A stretch of DNA of 34,882 nt, from NCBI GenBank assembly GCA_025349905.2, contig MU624653.1, forward strand, positions 1 to 34,882, written 5' to 3'. The stretch comes from Blastocladiella britannica. Taxonomy: Eukaryota; Blastocladiomycota; Blastocladiomycetes; Blastocladiales; Blastocladiaceae. Position numbers and translations under genes: made by a program. Of the stretch, positions 1 through 10,850 are shown piece by piece. Numbering within the stretch: the first letter of the stretch is position 1; each line of letters begins with the position of its first letter. Below the pieces are notes generated by a model. It was not told the DNA's origin. It worked only from the letters and a program-made list of their open reading frames with translations, and made no database searches.

Positions 1-600
1 AAACGGTTTCCACTCTCTGCTAGACCAGTCGCACAATTGGTTGTAGTGCCCGCATAGCGGATGAGATCGCTGGTGAGTTGGAAACTTCGAAAGCCATTGG
101 CCGACATTCAACAACTCGCGCTCTGCCTGCTACTCGCATTATTTTTGAAGGTGCGATTCCATTTCCCAGTGCACGTTTTTTTGCCATTATCACGTGTGCG
201 TGTGCACATATTGGCGCCGAGCGCCGTTGGCGTTTTTTTTTTTTTTTTGATCTATCGAGATCATTTCGCGACTTGAATTCTTTTTATTCTCCACTTTCAT
301 ATTTTGGCCCTGCGACGATTACTCCTGTCGTCTCTCTTTAATCGATCTTTTTTTTCTTCCATATCATCTTTCTTTTGTACCCTTTCCTGAGTGCTCAGAA
401 TATTTTTTCAAGTGCATTTAAAAATATTTCCCTTCTTTTAATAATTACCGAAGCAAAAAAGCAGATTGCCCTCTTCCGGGACGCTCTATTACCAACGACC
501 GACGCACCCGACATTTTGAATAATTCTTATTTGTCGGCGTGCCTACGTACAAGCACACACCCACCCACCTGCCCTTTTCTCAAGTCTTTGAAATAATCCC
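1..600. other. Intergenic/5' flanking region, T-rich
   Basis: No convincing coding sequence is seen. Short open frames here lack any recognisable domain and are interrupted by AT-rich DNA. The stretch holds a CACGTG E-box (191-196), a run of 16 T (233-248) and pyrimidine-rich DNA leading to the ATG at 601. It is probably the promoter and 5' UTR of the GATA-factor gene. An upstream gene's end could lie in the first 100 bases, but nothing supports it. Confidence 0.5.
191..196. promoter_or_regulatory. CACGTG E-box palindrome
   Basis: A perfect CACGTG palindrome, the core site of bHLH/bZIP regulators such as Pho4- or Cbf1-type factors, lies about 400 bases upstream of the GATA-factor start codon. 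A six-base site is expected by chance every few kilobases, so its function is only a possibility. Confidence 0.25.
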
Positions 601-3600
601 ATGGCCCTGATGCCTTCGTCGCCTGCCCAGTTCCAGGTGCTCCTGCTGGACTATGCCGGGAGATGCACGTTTCCGCCCGGCTTTGACCTGGCCATCCCGT
701 GGTTCTTTGTGCCCGACCCCGTGACTGGCGCACCGTCACCAGCGTCGACCCACGTCGGCGTTGAGTCGGTGCAGATTGAGTACGTTTTTTTTTTCTTCGG
801 GGGAAGCGTAATCGTTTTTTTTGCCCTTGGTGCCTCGATACCGAGCATCTTTTTTGTTTGTTTGATTGGTCTGAATGTGGACAAAACCGCCCGACACTTT
901 ATTTTCGAAATTTGGGTCCCGCTGATCTTTCGCTTTTCAAGTTTTTGATTATTTTTGGTGCCATTTCGGGGACCAAAAAATTGATTGATTTGATTGGCCC
1001 TTTTACCACCTCCTCCTTCCTCGAATTGAATGCTTTGATCTTGGGTTTTCTTGATGTTCCGACAACCCAAATGCAAGCCAACGAGCCGGTACTAACTTTG
1101 CACCCACCATGACACCATTAGTCTATACGCACGGCCCCGGCAACCCAGCGAGCCCAATGGCGCCGTCCGTGGCTTTGCCTACCTACTTCAGGCGGACGTG
1201 TGGCTGGTCATCACTGCGATCCAAGGTATCCTATTATTGTCAATTGATTGCGTGGTATACGCCTGTGACTTATCCTGTTTTTTTTTTATAGATCCACAGA
1301 CACTGGCACCCCACTCGCCGTGGCGCGAGCTCATTGGCCGCTCCTCTGACGACTGGATCCGCCACCTGAGCGACACCTTCATGATGCAGCAGCAGCAAGA
1401 GAGCGACAGATCGTCTACCCCATCGACCACCATCAAGTCCACTTGGCGGCCGCTCACCATCATTGATGGCAACGACTTCTCGATCCGGTTCTCCACATTT
1501 GCTGCGGACAAGGGATCTGAACCGCTGCCCTGGGAGACCCGCCGCGAACTCGAGTCCCTCCGCGCGGCCTCGACACCGACCGATCCCATGAAGAGCTTTG
1601 GGTTTATCCCGTCCCTGCACACGCCGGCAGAGCTTCAGGACGATGCCAACGTGGTCGACGCCGTCATTGCGTTCGAGGACTGCTTTCTCGGGCTGGGATG
1701 GACCAACGAGGACGCGGCACCGCGGGAACCTGGAGCTCCGTTTGCGACGATGGCCCCGCCGGAGCAGCACCAGCAGCCCGCATCTTCCCCATGGCCGCCT
1801 GCTGCTGCTGCCGTCCGTCACGGTGACGATCAGCACGAGGCAGCGGCCTACCAGCACCACTATCGTCACCATCAACGCAATCGCCAGCACCATCACCAGC
1901 ACCATCACGACCAACAGCGCCACCACAATGCGTACCAGCATGATTACCGCCACCACCAACCGCCGCAGCCAGCGTACGCTGGTGTGACTTTCCCACCGCC
2001 CACGATGGAGGTCAGCCGAGGCGTCCATGGCCGGCCCGGGTCGCCATACGGTCAACATCTTCATGGACGCCCGAGCGGACCGTACAACAGTGGCGGCGGG
2101 TACCTGCCTGAAGGTCGCCCGGGTTTTCCGGCGTTCCGTTCAACCCCCGAGGGCTACTATGGAGGCGGCGGCTCCCGACTGCCACTTCCGCCGCCCCTGC
2201 CGCTTCCTCTCGAGAGTCGCAGCCGTGGTGGACCTGGTACCGTGCACCCTTCGCCGTCGTTCCGATACCCCAGTCATGAGGAGCCACCCGCCTGGCAGCC
2301 AATGCTGTCGCAGTCTCCGCTTCACCACGGTAACACCATCGGCGCCAGCGGTGTGGCCGGCCGTCCGCCCGTTGGGACGCCGCAGTCGCCATGGCAACCG
2401 CCGCTGCACCAACGCCCTCCGGGCTCTGCCGCTGGCTCCCCGCTGGTTGATCGGGATGCGTGGTCGCGGCGGCATCCCGAGCATGCGGCGGGCCCTGATG
2501 ACACCGAACCGTGGCCACAATACCCTTATCCCGCCAGAATCGCTCGGAGCAATCTGGGCGTCGATCAGCCCGCGGAGCAGCAGCAACAACCGCAGCAGCC
2601 TTCGGGAGCCTATGCGCCAGGCGGCCAGGAGCTGCATGCACCAATCCCGCCTCCCCACTATTCATCTGGTGCGCGCAAAACCCCGTTCTTGATTGGCCCT
2701 GACCGCCACTCAATGACCATGTCACGGCCCAATATATATGCAACCGTCGGCTCAGGCGGATTGTCGACGTCAGGCCACCACCAACACCACCACCAACACC
2801 GCATCTACACTGAGCCCGGCTCCGGCGTGGAGAGGCTGTCCCGCGCCGCCGCGGCTGCCAGTCGCACCCTTCCGCGGCTCCCGCGCTTACCGTCGCCGCC
2901 GCCGCTGCCCTTGGCGGCGCGAACTGGCGGCGCTTCGTCCCTTTTGGCGTCCGTTACTTCCCCGTCGCCGATGGCCAGCAGGGCGTCCAGCGTGTACGGC
3001 GACGCGCACCTACCGCCGCCTCCACAGGTTCCGATGCCGACCACTGCGCGTCCCGTTCGCTCGCCCGTCGTGTTGGGTGACAAGAGTTATCCCGCGGTTT
3101 CTGCTGCCGGTTCTGCTGCCGCTGCAAGTTCCACACAAGATCCCGTCGTGGAACCACTGGCTGCGCCAACAGGTCCACCTCCGGGCGCGGGCGCAGGTGC
3201 GGGTGCGCCGGTCCCGTCTCCTCGCATGTCCAAATCGGGCCGGCGCGGCAAGCCGGGCGTCAACCGGCCCAACAAGGCGGGCCGTGCGTGTGCAGTCTGC
3301 CTCACCACCGAAAGTAGACTCTGGCGCCGGTGCGTTTTTCCATAATTTTTCTGGAATTGTTGTAACTCGAAGGCTGACTGAGATTGGTGTTGACAGCGGT
3401 GGCGAGCATCACATGGACTATCTGTGTAATGCTTGCGGTCTCCGACAGGGTCGGCAAAAGCGCAAGTTTGCGATGCTGGACGCGCTCATCAGCTTGCAAG
3501 AGCCCGCGGCCGAAAATGCAGCAGACTCAGCAGCAACACCAGCAACGCCGGCGAGCGCGTCGTCGTCGAGCCATCCGCCGCTGCCGCCACCACGAGTACC

Positions 3601-3847
3601 CGTTTCGCACGAACCGGCCGCGCAGTTTTACCCCACGGCGCCCGTGACGCCAGCCGATGAGCTGTTGGTGGCGAGTTCACTGCCGACCAAGCAATCGTAC
3701 CCGTTGGCTCCCCACCAACAGCAGCAGTTCCCGGCATCAGTAGTACCGCCGCCATTGAGATCGGCTATGGCGCCTCCGACCTCCGTGACCACCACCAGCT
3801 TGAGCCGGATTCAGTCGCCTTCTTCGTCTACGTCTTCTTTGTTGTAG
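601..3847 (+). CDS. GATA-type zinc-finger transcription factor
   Basis: Predicted nuclear DNA-binding regulator of 923 residues. Exons are 601-779, 1122-1225, 1292-3329 and 3397-3847; all phases agree. The start at 601 has an in-frame TGA at 589-591. The GATA finger is at residues 761-787: Cys761, Cys764, Cys784 and Cys787, with the family signature TTESRLWRR and LCNACGL followed by the basic tail RQGRQKRK. The last intron cuts the finger just after WRR. The loop between Cys pairs is 19 residues, longer than the usual 17-18. The N-terminal 150 residues look folded (QADVWLVITAIQ, WRPLTIID) but match no family I know. Residues about 280-750 are low complexity: a His/Gln block, then Pro/Gly/Ser. 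The first intron (342 bases, T-rich) is unusually long here and its acceptor is chosen by phase. The gene is convergent with its right neighbour, 96 bases between stops. The target genes are unknown. Confidence 0.85.
1852..1971 (+). repeat. CAC/CAG-rich His/Gln tract in the GATA factor
   Basis: An imperfect CAC/CAT/CAG repeat encodes a region dominated by His and Gln, interrupted by Arg, Tyr and Asn. Codon mixing (CAC with CAT, CAG with CAA) indicates an old, partly purified tract rather than a fresh microsatellite expansion. Confidence 0.8.
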
Positions 3848-3943
3848 CAGTACCCGTTTTTTTTTTTGTGCCGTTCCTTTTGGAATACATCTCATTCGTG
3901 ATCGATAAATTCTATCATGCACAAAGGTAAGGAAAATGAATAA

Positions 3944-6319
3944 CTACAATGCCTCGGCAGCCGCTGTGCCTCGCTCAGTGGTGGCAGTGCCAACCGAGTG
4001 CTCGTGGTCGGGCGAGTGGCACACATTGTCGTCCGACAGGTGGCAAGTGGCGCAGGTCGCGTCCATGGCATGCAGGCTGGTGGTTAGTTTCTCGTCGGCG
4101 GCGCGGAGGTCCGTGATCTGGGTAGCGACACGGTCCAGCAGCGTACTGAACCGCTTCATCTCGGCGTCGGCCAGCTCGTCCTCGAGCGACGACATGCCGT
4201 TCGCGCCCGTCCCGCCGCCGATTCCCGCCGCTTCGGGTGGAGGCATCTCCATCATGGCCCGCACCAGGTCCGGATCCAGTTCCTCTTCTTCGTCCTCATC
4301 GTGATCGTCACTGTCGTCGTCGCCAATGGGGAACCGGCGAGTACGACGAGAGCTTTGGCGGCGATGGTGCAGATCCACCGCCTCCTCCATATCCCCACCG
4401 AGCTCGGCCGCCAGCGACAAGTGGTCGTACTCGGACGCCGGGTTGGTCGCGTAAATGCTGCGCCGGTGATCGGCATGGTCAAGCCCGTCGTCGCTATCGA
4501 TGGTGTCATCATCAGTGGGCATCTCGCCCGCATCGGCAAACGCATCGTTCGGGTGCTCGAACGGGTTGGGCGGCACCGCCTCGGGCGCCGGCCGCTGCCA
4601 GTCGGCGGTGGCAGCTTCAGCGGTCGCAACAGCATACGACCCGGACGCGCTGCCGTAGCCGTGCATGGACGCGGACGTGACCCGACGCGCGCGCTTGAGT
4701 TCGTCGCTACTCGACCCGCTGCCAATGCTTGAGGAGGCGCGGTGCGGGCGCGGCGGCTCGGCATAGGACGACATCCGGTGCGATCCCGACCGCGGCGGCG
4801 GCGTGTAAGACGACATGGGCCGCTGTTGCTGCTGTGGACGGACGTAGTCGCCGCGTGCATAGGCGGCGCCGGACGGGCCCATGTACGACGCGCGGCGCGA
4901 CGAGCTGGAAGACGCGGCCGGGTACGCGTAGGTGGTGACGACCGTGTCCATGTCCAGGACGGTGCGGTGTGCGACCAGGGTCGGCGGTGGGGCCGAGACC
5001 GCGGCGGGATCGTCGTTGGCGAAATCGTCAAAGTCGGAATCCCCACCACCGGCACCACCGCCACCGCCAATACTGTCCCCAACATGCAAGTCCCCGGACG
5101 CGGCAATCGGCGACAGCGAGTGCAAGTCGTACCCACCCATAACGCCACCGGTGGCGCCGGCGAGTTCGGCCGCCAGAGACGACGCCACCGACAGTGTGGG
5201 TGACGGCGGGCCGGTCGCGCGGGCCAGATCAAACATCACGTCGTCCTGCTCGGGCATGGCGGCCGCGTCGGCGTCGTCCACGTGCACCAGGCCGTCGGCG
5301 ACCGCCCGCGCCCGCGCCCGCGCCGCCACCACGTCGGGCGGGGCCTCCGAGTCGAGGCCGCGCCGCGCATCGGCCTCGGCGAGCGCCGCGTCGTTGGCAC
5401 CGACCAGCGCGGACGCGTGGTCTGCCAGGTAGTCGAGGTCGTCGAGCACGTGCGCCGACCACTGGTTGTGCATGGGCGGGCGCCAGTCGGCCGACGACCC
5501 GGACCGGGGCCCTGTCGATGAAGGATGCACGGGAGCGCCACCACTACCGCCAAAGGCCGACATGCGGTGGCGTGCGACCGTGATGCGCGCGTTGGGAAAG
5601 TCGGTCGCGGCAGTGCGTGCAGAAGCAGTCTCCCGGATAGACGTAGATGAAGACGACGACGCCGGTGGACCAGCAGCCCACGACATGGCGCGGGTTGGAC
5701 CACTAGCGCCGGCCGCATGCGACCACGACATGGGCCGACCACCACGCCGAGTGTGCGGTGGCTGAGTGACGGGGGGCGACGCGCGGCGGCCGGGGGTGGC
5801 AATCCAGTCGTCGTTGTCGCCACCGACTTCGCCGTCATCGTCACTGGAGCCAATGAGGTCGCCGTTGCCGACGTGCTCACGGCCCCGCGCGGGGGACTGC
5901 GGGCCGTAGTTGACGTCCCAGTCGGCCAGCTGGCGGCGCAGGTCGGCCAGACGCCGGTCAAACTCGTCGACGGGGTCCAGCGAGGACGCGGCGGCGGCGG
6001 CAGCGGCCGAGGTCGTGAGGTCCACCTCGTCTTCGTCATTGATATCGTCATGGTGGATGTCGTCGGAATAGAGCACGGGCGCCGACATCATGGACCAACG
6101 GTGCGTCTTGTTGGTGGACGACTTCTTTGGGGTCGGGGACCGCAGGGACGACGACGTGGGAGCAGGGGGAGCAGAGGGGACAATGGAAGATGACAGGGAC
6201 GCCGACGACGCGCGCTTGGTCAGCATGAGCGACCGGCGGGCGGCGACTCCGGCCGTCAGGGCCAGGTCGGCAAACGGATCGTCGAGGTCGGGGGCGTACT
6301 GCTGCGGCGGCGGGGACAT
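3944..6319 (-). CDS. Large acidic/Ser-rich protein of unknown function
   Basis: Intronless frame of 791 residues with no family I recognise. The composition is predicted disordered: Ser, Ala, Pro, Asp and Gly runs, and several Arg-Met-Ser or Arg-Pro-Met-Ser motifs (PMSSYTPPP, HRMSSYAEPP, GRPMSWSH) that look like repeated phosphorylation or linear-motif sites. A strongly acidic run (DDHDEDEEEELDPDL) lies near residues 667-683. The C-terminal 90 residues hold an amphipathic helix (ELADAEMKRFSTLLDRVATQ) and then a Cys/His-rich end (CATCH, VCHSPDHEH). The start ATG at 6319 lies 214 bases from the divergent start of the next gene, so the two may share a promoter. Uninterrupted length and consistent codon use support a real gene. 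Function is unknown; a scaffold or regulatory protein would fit the composition. Confidence 0.7.
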   Translation of the reverse strand: MSPPPQQYAPDLDDPFADLALTAGVAARRSLMLTKRASSASLSSSIVPSAPPAPTSSSLRSPTPKKSSTNKTHRWSMMSAPVLYSDDIHHDDINDEDEVDLTTSAAAAAAASSLDPVDEFDRRLADLRRQLADWDVNYGPQSPARGREHVGNGDLIGSSDDDGEVGGDNDDWIATPGRRASPPVTQPPHTRRGGRPMSWSHAAGASGPTRAMSWAAGPPASSSSSTSIRETASARTAATDFPNARITVARHRMSAFGGSGGAPVHPSSTGPRSGSSADWRPPMHNQWSAHVLDDLDYLADHASALVGANDAALAEADARRGLDSEAPPDVVAARARARAVADGLVHVDDADAAAMPEQDDVMFDLARATGPPSPTLSVASSLAAELAGATGGVMGGYDLHSLSPIAASGDLHVGDSIGGGGGAGGGDSDFDDFANDDPAAVSAPPPTLVAHRTVLDMDTVVTTYAYPAASSSSSRRASYMGPSGAAYARGDYVRPQQQQRPMSSYTPPPRSGSHRMSSYAEPPRPHRASSSIGSGSSSDELKRARRVTSASMHGYGSASGSYAVATAEAATADWQRPAPEAVPPNPFEHPNDAFADAGEMPTDDDTIDSDDGLDHADHRRSIYATNPASEYDHLSLAAELGGDMEEAVDLHHRRQSSRRTRRFPIGDDDSDDHDEDEEEELDPDLVRAMMEMPPPEAAGIGGGTGANGMSSLEDELADAEMKRFSTLLDRVATQITDLRAADEKLTTSLHAMDATCATCHLSDDNVCHSPDHEHSVGTATTERGTAAAEAL

Positions 6320-6533
6320 CGTCTTTTTTCTTTAAAGTGATAGTGGTCATCGAAAGAGACAGAAAAGGACCAAAATTGGCAGTGTCATTGTACGCCACGC
6401 ATATTTTTTTGCATCACACGGCTGCGCATTGAACACGGTTTTGGAGATGGAATTCCAAGCTGGCCTGCCATGGAAATCGGAACACGATTTACTTTTGGAA
6501 TTCAAGAAAATATACTGCAAAATAAATGCAAAA

Positions 6534-9500
6534 ATGCCGACACCACTGCCCGCAACCTCGTTCCCCTCGCTCGACTTGCTCATCGCCGCCTTCTCGCGCC
6601 ATGGCCTGATCCCTCGCAACAATCCCACCGATCCTGGATCCCCAGCTCACGCCATACAGATCGAATTTGATCCCGCTACAGATCCTATTCCGAATCCTGT
6701 CCCCACTCGGGCTAATTCAGTTCCTGTGCAAGAGCACAGCTCTAATGGTACATATAGTCCTTTTCAACAACATACATGTTAAACTAATGCTGCATTTCGA
6801 CAGATCGAATGCGCACCGCCTCGGAATCCGTTAGCCGACTCCACGGCATGTCAAAGGTGGCCTGCTACACCTTGTCGCTGGCCGAGCTCATGGCCGATCC
6901 AGTGCTGGCTTCCATGCTCACCTCCAAGATCACCAAGGCCGACTCGATCATGCTACTTCGCGACTCGGTGGCCAAATCCACCGACAACCCGCGCATCGTG
7001 GTCTCGGTCTTTGATGGTCTTGACGGCACTTCCACCCCACTGCCAGAGCTGGAGGAACCTTCATCTTCATCCGTCAAATTCCACATCCATACCTCCGAAG
7101 TCTTTGATGCCGAGGCAATCCAGGCCGCACCCGCGACCTCGCTCAGGCCAATCACGGACATGGCCGCGTTGCTGGATGCGAACCATGTCGGATCTCTTGG
7201 ATCCAACTGGCCCAGTGATCTCGATTCGCTCGTCGTCATGCATGGTGTCACTGCTGGAGTTGACGCGTCTCCAGACTCGAGCTTGCCATTTGCGCGTGTG
7301 CGACCGGGGACTGGAGTGGTCATCCAGGTCATTGGGTCGGCCAACACACCTCCAGCTACTACTGCCCCTTCGAGCCCGACACAACAGAAGCAGAAGAAGC
7401 AACAACGGAAACAGCAACAGCAGCACGAGGATCCACAGCCGGACGAAAAGGAATGCCGGGGTGCCATCATGACCTCCTCAAACTCTGAAGTCAATGGGGA
7501 CCGCGATGACCTCGGATTTTCCATGTCCAGCACTCCTGGCGCATGCACGCCAATGCGGTTTACCACCTCGGATCACGGCACTGGCCCTACGGCAACCGCA
7601 GACCACTACAACAACGCGAGTCCGCCCACCACCTCCTCTTCTTCGGCAGGACGACTCTCTCTGCAACAGCCGACGCCGACGGAATCGTCCTCAGCGTACT
7701 CTGCCTCGACAGGCGCGTCGTCGTATCGGTCGTCCGCCTCTCACCTCACTGGAGGCTATCCAGCTGCTACTCTGTACAATTCCACGGTACTTTCAGGCCA
7801 CACACTTGCCGGTAATCAGTCGTCATCGTCGTTTCCGTCGGCAGCAGCAGCAGCAGCAGTCCCTGCCGTCTACATGCAACAAGTCCACCCGCACTATGCA
7901 GCCGTGGCGCAACGATTGCGCGGATTCGTTCAACCTGTGGTGGCACTGCCCGACGGCTCGGTCGCCAATCTCTTGCAGGCCCCGGCGCCTTCGCCGGCCG
8001 GGTCCATGTGGCAAATGTCCACTGCCGGGTACCCGCACTACGTTGCCAATGCATTCGCGACCCAAGGCGCGGCTCTTCGCGCTGCCGCCTCGTCGGCTGT
8101 CGGACAGCCCCCGACGCACTACCACCTTGTGCCGCACCACTTTTACCAGCACCATCAGCAGGAACAGCAGATTGGGTCGTCCAACTTTGCCATGAATGGC
8201 CCGCCGGGAACGCCATACGGGTCCACCACACTCTCAATGGGCCCCGTGCCCTGGAGTTTCGATAGCGGTGTGCTTGCGCCAGGCGGTGTGGTTCCCGCCA
8301 ATACGCCCGCGGGATCCATGGCGGCGTTCCCCGGCTATGGGACCCCAAGCTATGCCAGCACGACCGAGCTTGCTTCGGAACTGGCATACAGAGTGCCTCC
8401 GACATCGCTGGCCAACATTTCATGTGGCAATCCGTATGTAGTCCCGATGCGCGGACAGCCAGGAGGACCATCAAGCGTTCCTTCCACGCCAATGCATTCC
8501 ATGACGCATCTGAATGGACCCGGCGTGAATCGGCGTGGACCTTACACGACAGCAGCGTCACGCACCGCTGATCCGGCTATGCACGGTGGCCGCGGCACAA
8601 CAGCAGCAGCTGCCCCACCCCCGTCATCATCGGCGGCAGCGTCGGTCGTCAGTTCGCGGTCTCAGCTCCGCCAGACGTGCTTCCCTTCCATGGATACGGT
8701 CTCGGAGGCATCGGGTGACAGTCAAGAACGGCTGTCACCAGCAGAAGTGCTTGCCAAGACGGCGGGATCAACCATTTTTTTGGGGCCGCATGCTCCTGCC
8801 AACTCGACCGTGAACCTGCCTTCGGCGTCGACACCGATTTCGACGTATCCAACCCATCAGACCGGCTATGGTACCCTATGATTTATATTTTCTTATAGTT
8901 TTCATTGCGCTCACCAAAAACATTAAAAAAAAATTGAAGGAAGCTCCATGTACATGCCCAATCATCCAGGGGCTCCCAACAACTCGGTCGTGGACCTGTC
9001 GGGAAGGGCGATTGGTTCGTTTGCTTACTTGCCCGCTGCACCTCAGAGTTCGATGGCGACCCTGGCTTACCAAGGGCCGGTCTTGGTCCCCGCGCCGGGA
9101 AAGTCGTCGCCGTCACGAGGAAAGGCGACGGCGTCTTCGGGTTTCTTGCCCCGGCCGCCACCCAACTCGACCATGCAATTGTCGCTGGCAGCCGCCTCTG
9201 CCTCTGCAGCTGCCTCCACAGCAAGAGGATCAGGTCCTGGGTCCGCATGGACGTCGATGATATACATTCCGACCGCGCCACCGCAGAACTCGATGATATC
9301 GCTAGTTATGCCGCCGCACCACCACCATCTGGTGTCTGGTGCCGACGGCACGCACGGAGCGGCAGCAGCGGCGTCCATGATGCACCTCCCCGCCGCCCCG
9401 CAATCTTCCATGGTTTCGCTGGTGCCCGGGCACTCGCCGCTGCACTTTGACGGCGGAAGTAACTTTGGCGTCATGGGCGGCGATGCCGGGAGCATGCAGC

Positions 9501-10729
9501 AGGTGATGATGTCGATGATGGTTCCCGCCGCGCCAAACAACTCGACCGTACCTCTTGACGGGTCGCACGGTGGCAACGGGCCAATGGCCACGGCTTCGGT
9601 TCGCCGGCCGGTTGGGATGCCTGCGCCGTCGCAGACGCTGGTAGCGTCGGCCAAGAAGGGCGGCGCGTTCACGGGCGCGCGGCGCCGTTCAGCTGATCCG
9701 CCAGCATCCGCTTCTTCGTCCTCGTCAGCGTCGCCACAAACTGCAGCTGTTGACCAGCAGGAAGGTGCGGCATCGTCCACCGCCGAAGCCAATGAGAAAC
9801 CCGCCGCTCTCCCGACCACCCCTGTGCATGTGACAATCACCAAGTTTGGTGGATCGACACCGTCTCTGGACGGAAGCGATGGCGGCCAAGATGACCATCG
9901 TCAGCCCGAAACCCAGCCTGGCAATGCAGAGGGCGACAACGGCCAGGCAGATGCAAGCGAGGACCAAGAGGAGCAGCAATACTACGAGCCGCAGGGCGGC
10001 GTAACGTGGGTTTCGGCAGCAGCCTCCGTTGGCGAGCAACAACAATACCAGCAACAGCAGCAACAGCAGTACTACATTTACCAGCCGACTGTGGCGGGCG
10101 TGCACCAGACGCACCCTGATACCGGAGCCGAGGCCCATTATTATCAGCAACAGCAGCAGCAGCAGCAACAGTACCAACCCCTGCCGCCGCCGCTGGTCCC
10201 CAACAGCGGCAGCGCCAGCCCGCACGAGACGTTCAGGGTCGCGTCGGACGCGCAAGTGCTCGAGTACGAGCGCCGCATCCACGAGCTGAGCCTGCACGTG
10301 CTGCGGGTGTCGGCCGAGCGCGATGCGGCCACGCACGCACAGGCGATCGCGGTGGCCCAGCTCGACGCCATCCAGTGGGCGGTGATAGCGGGAGGGACGA
10401 CGGCGCCTGCTCCTTCGCCGCCCATCCCTACACTTGTTTCCACCAGCCCCCATCCGATCCCCACCATGGCCTACGTCCCGACCACGGCCGCTATGCACCA
10501 TTACTGGCAGGGACCGGTGGACCACGGCCTATCGGACCCGACTGCGACAGCTCCGCTGTCGCAGTCGTTTGTGGGTGGCGGCGGCGCGGTGCGCGTGACC
10601 AAGCCTGGCGGCGGCGGCACAATGGCGATGGCACCTTCTGCGCCGGTATCTGTCGCGAGCCCACGTCGCCAGGCCAACGCGACGATGGCGACGACAATTG
10701 CGGCGGGCCGAGGCTCGCATGCAGTTTGA
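6534..10729 (+). CDS. 1,356-residue disordered protein with seven short tandem-spaced motifs
   Basis: Exons are 6534-6747, 6804-8870 and 8940-10729; phases agree and the repeat family continues across the second intron, which supports the join. No known family was recognised. The N-terminus (residues 1-160) looks partly folded (KVACYTLSLAELMADP, NPRIVVSVFDGLDG). The middle is Ser/Thr/Pro/Gln-rich. From residue about 729 to 968 a motif of the form hydrophobic-x-h-P-x-A-P-x-N-S-S/T-h-x-L recurs seven times at roughly 24-46 residue spacing. Poly-Gln/Tyr segments follow. The C-terminus contains a short predicted coiled coil (EYERRIHELSLHVLRVSAER) and a Gly/Ser tail. The acceptor at 8938-8939 has a poor pyrimidine tract but is the only one in phase. 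The start at 6534 has an A-rich context; an upstream in-frame ATG at 6429 cannot be excluded. Possible roles include a multivalent scaffold, but this is inference. Confidence 0.78.
8773..9570 (+). repeat. Seven-copy degenerate 14-residue protein motif
   Basis: Copies start near residues 729 (LGPHAPANSTVNL), 764 (MYMPNHPGAPNNSVVDL), 788 (FAYLPAAPQSSMATL), 829 (FLPRPPPNSTMQL), 867 (MIYIPTAPPQNSMISL), 907 (MMHLPAAPQSSMVSL) and 953 (MMVPAAPNNSTVPL). The shared core is P-x-A/P-P-x-N/S-S-T/M-h-x-L. Spacers are Gly/Ser/Ala/His-rich and unrelated to each other, so selection appears to hold the motif rather than the DNA repeat. The intron 8871-8939 splits the first copy from the second. Confidence 0.8.
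10035..10172 (+). repeat. CAG/CAA poly-Gln tracts
   Basis: Two Gln runs, each ending in Tyr pairs (QQQQQQQYYIYQ and YYQQQQQQQQQYQ), are encoded by mixed CAG and CAA codons. They sit between the motif array and the C-terminal coiled coil of the same protein. Slippage-prone and possibly length-variable between strains. Confidence 0.8.
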
Positions 10730-10844
10730 CGCTCCTCCATTCCCTCTTAATATGACTTTTATATAATGGACCTGACGATGGTGAGGGCCGAAGGCACCAC
10801 GCTAGAAAGCAGCCGATGACGTTTAAGGGGAAAAAAATACTGAT

Positions 10845-10850
10845 TTTATT
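10845..10850 (-). terminator. AATAAA poly(A) signal overlapping the kinase stop codon
   Basis: On the minus strand the last codons read CAA TAA AAT, so the hexamer AATAAA contains the TAA stop itself. If used, cleavage would fall only 10-30 bases after the stop, still before the convergent neighbour's stop at 10729. Confidence 0.4.

Noticed and set aside
61..341. Two overlapping short open frames in the left flank
   Set aside because: They include a poly-Phe run from the 16-T tract and no conserved segment; treated as non-coding.
4030..4065. CxxCH-type sequence (CATCH) in the acidic orphan protein as a cytochrome c haem site
   Set aside because: There is no cytochrome fold, signal or second ligand context; a single five-residue match in a disordered protein is not evidence.
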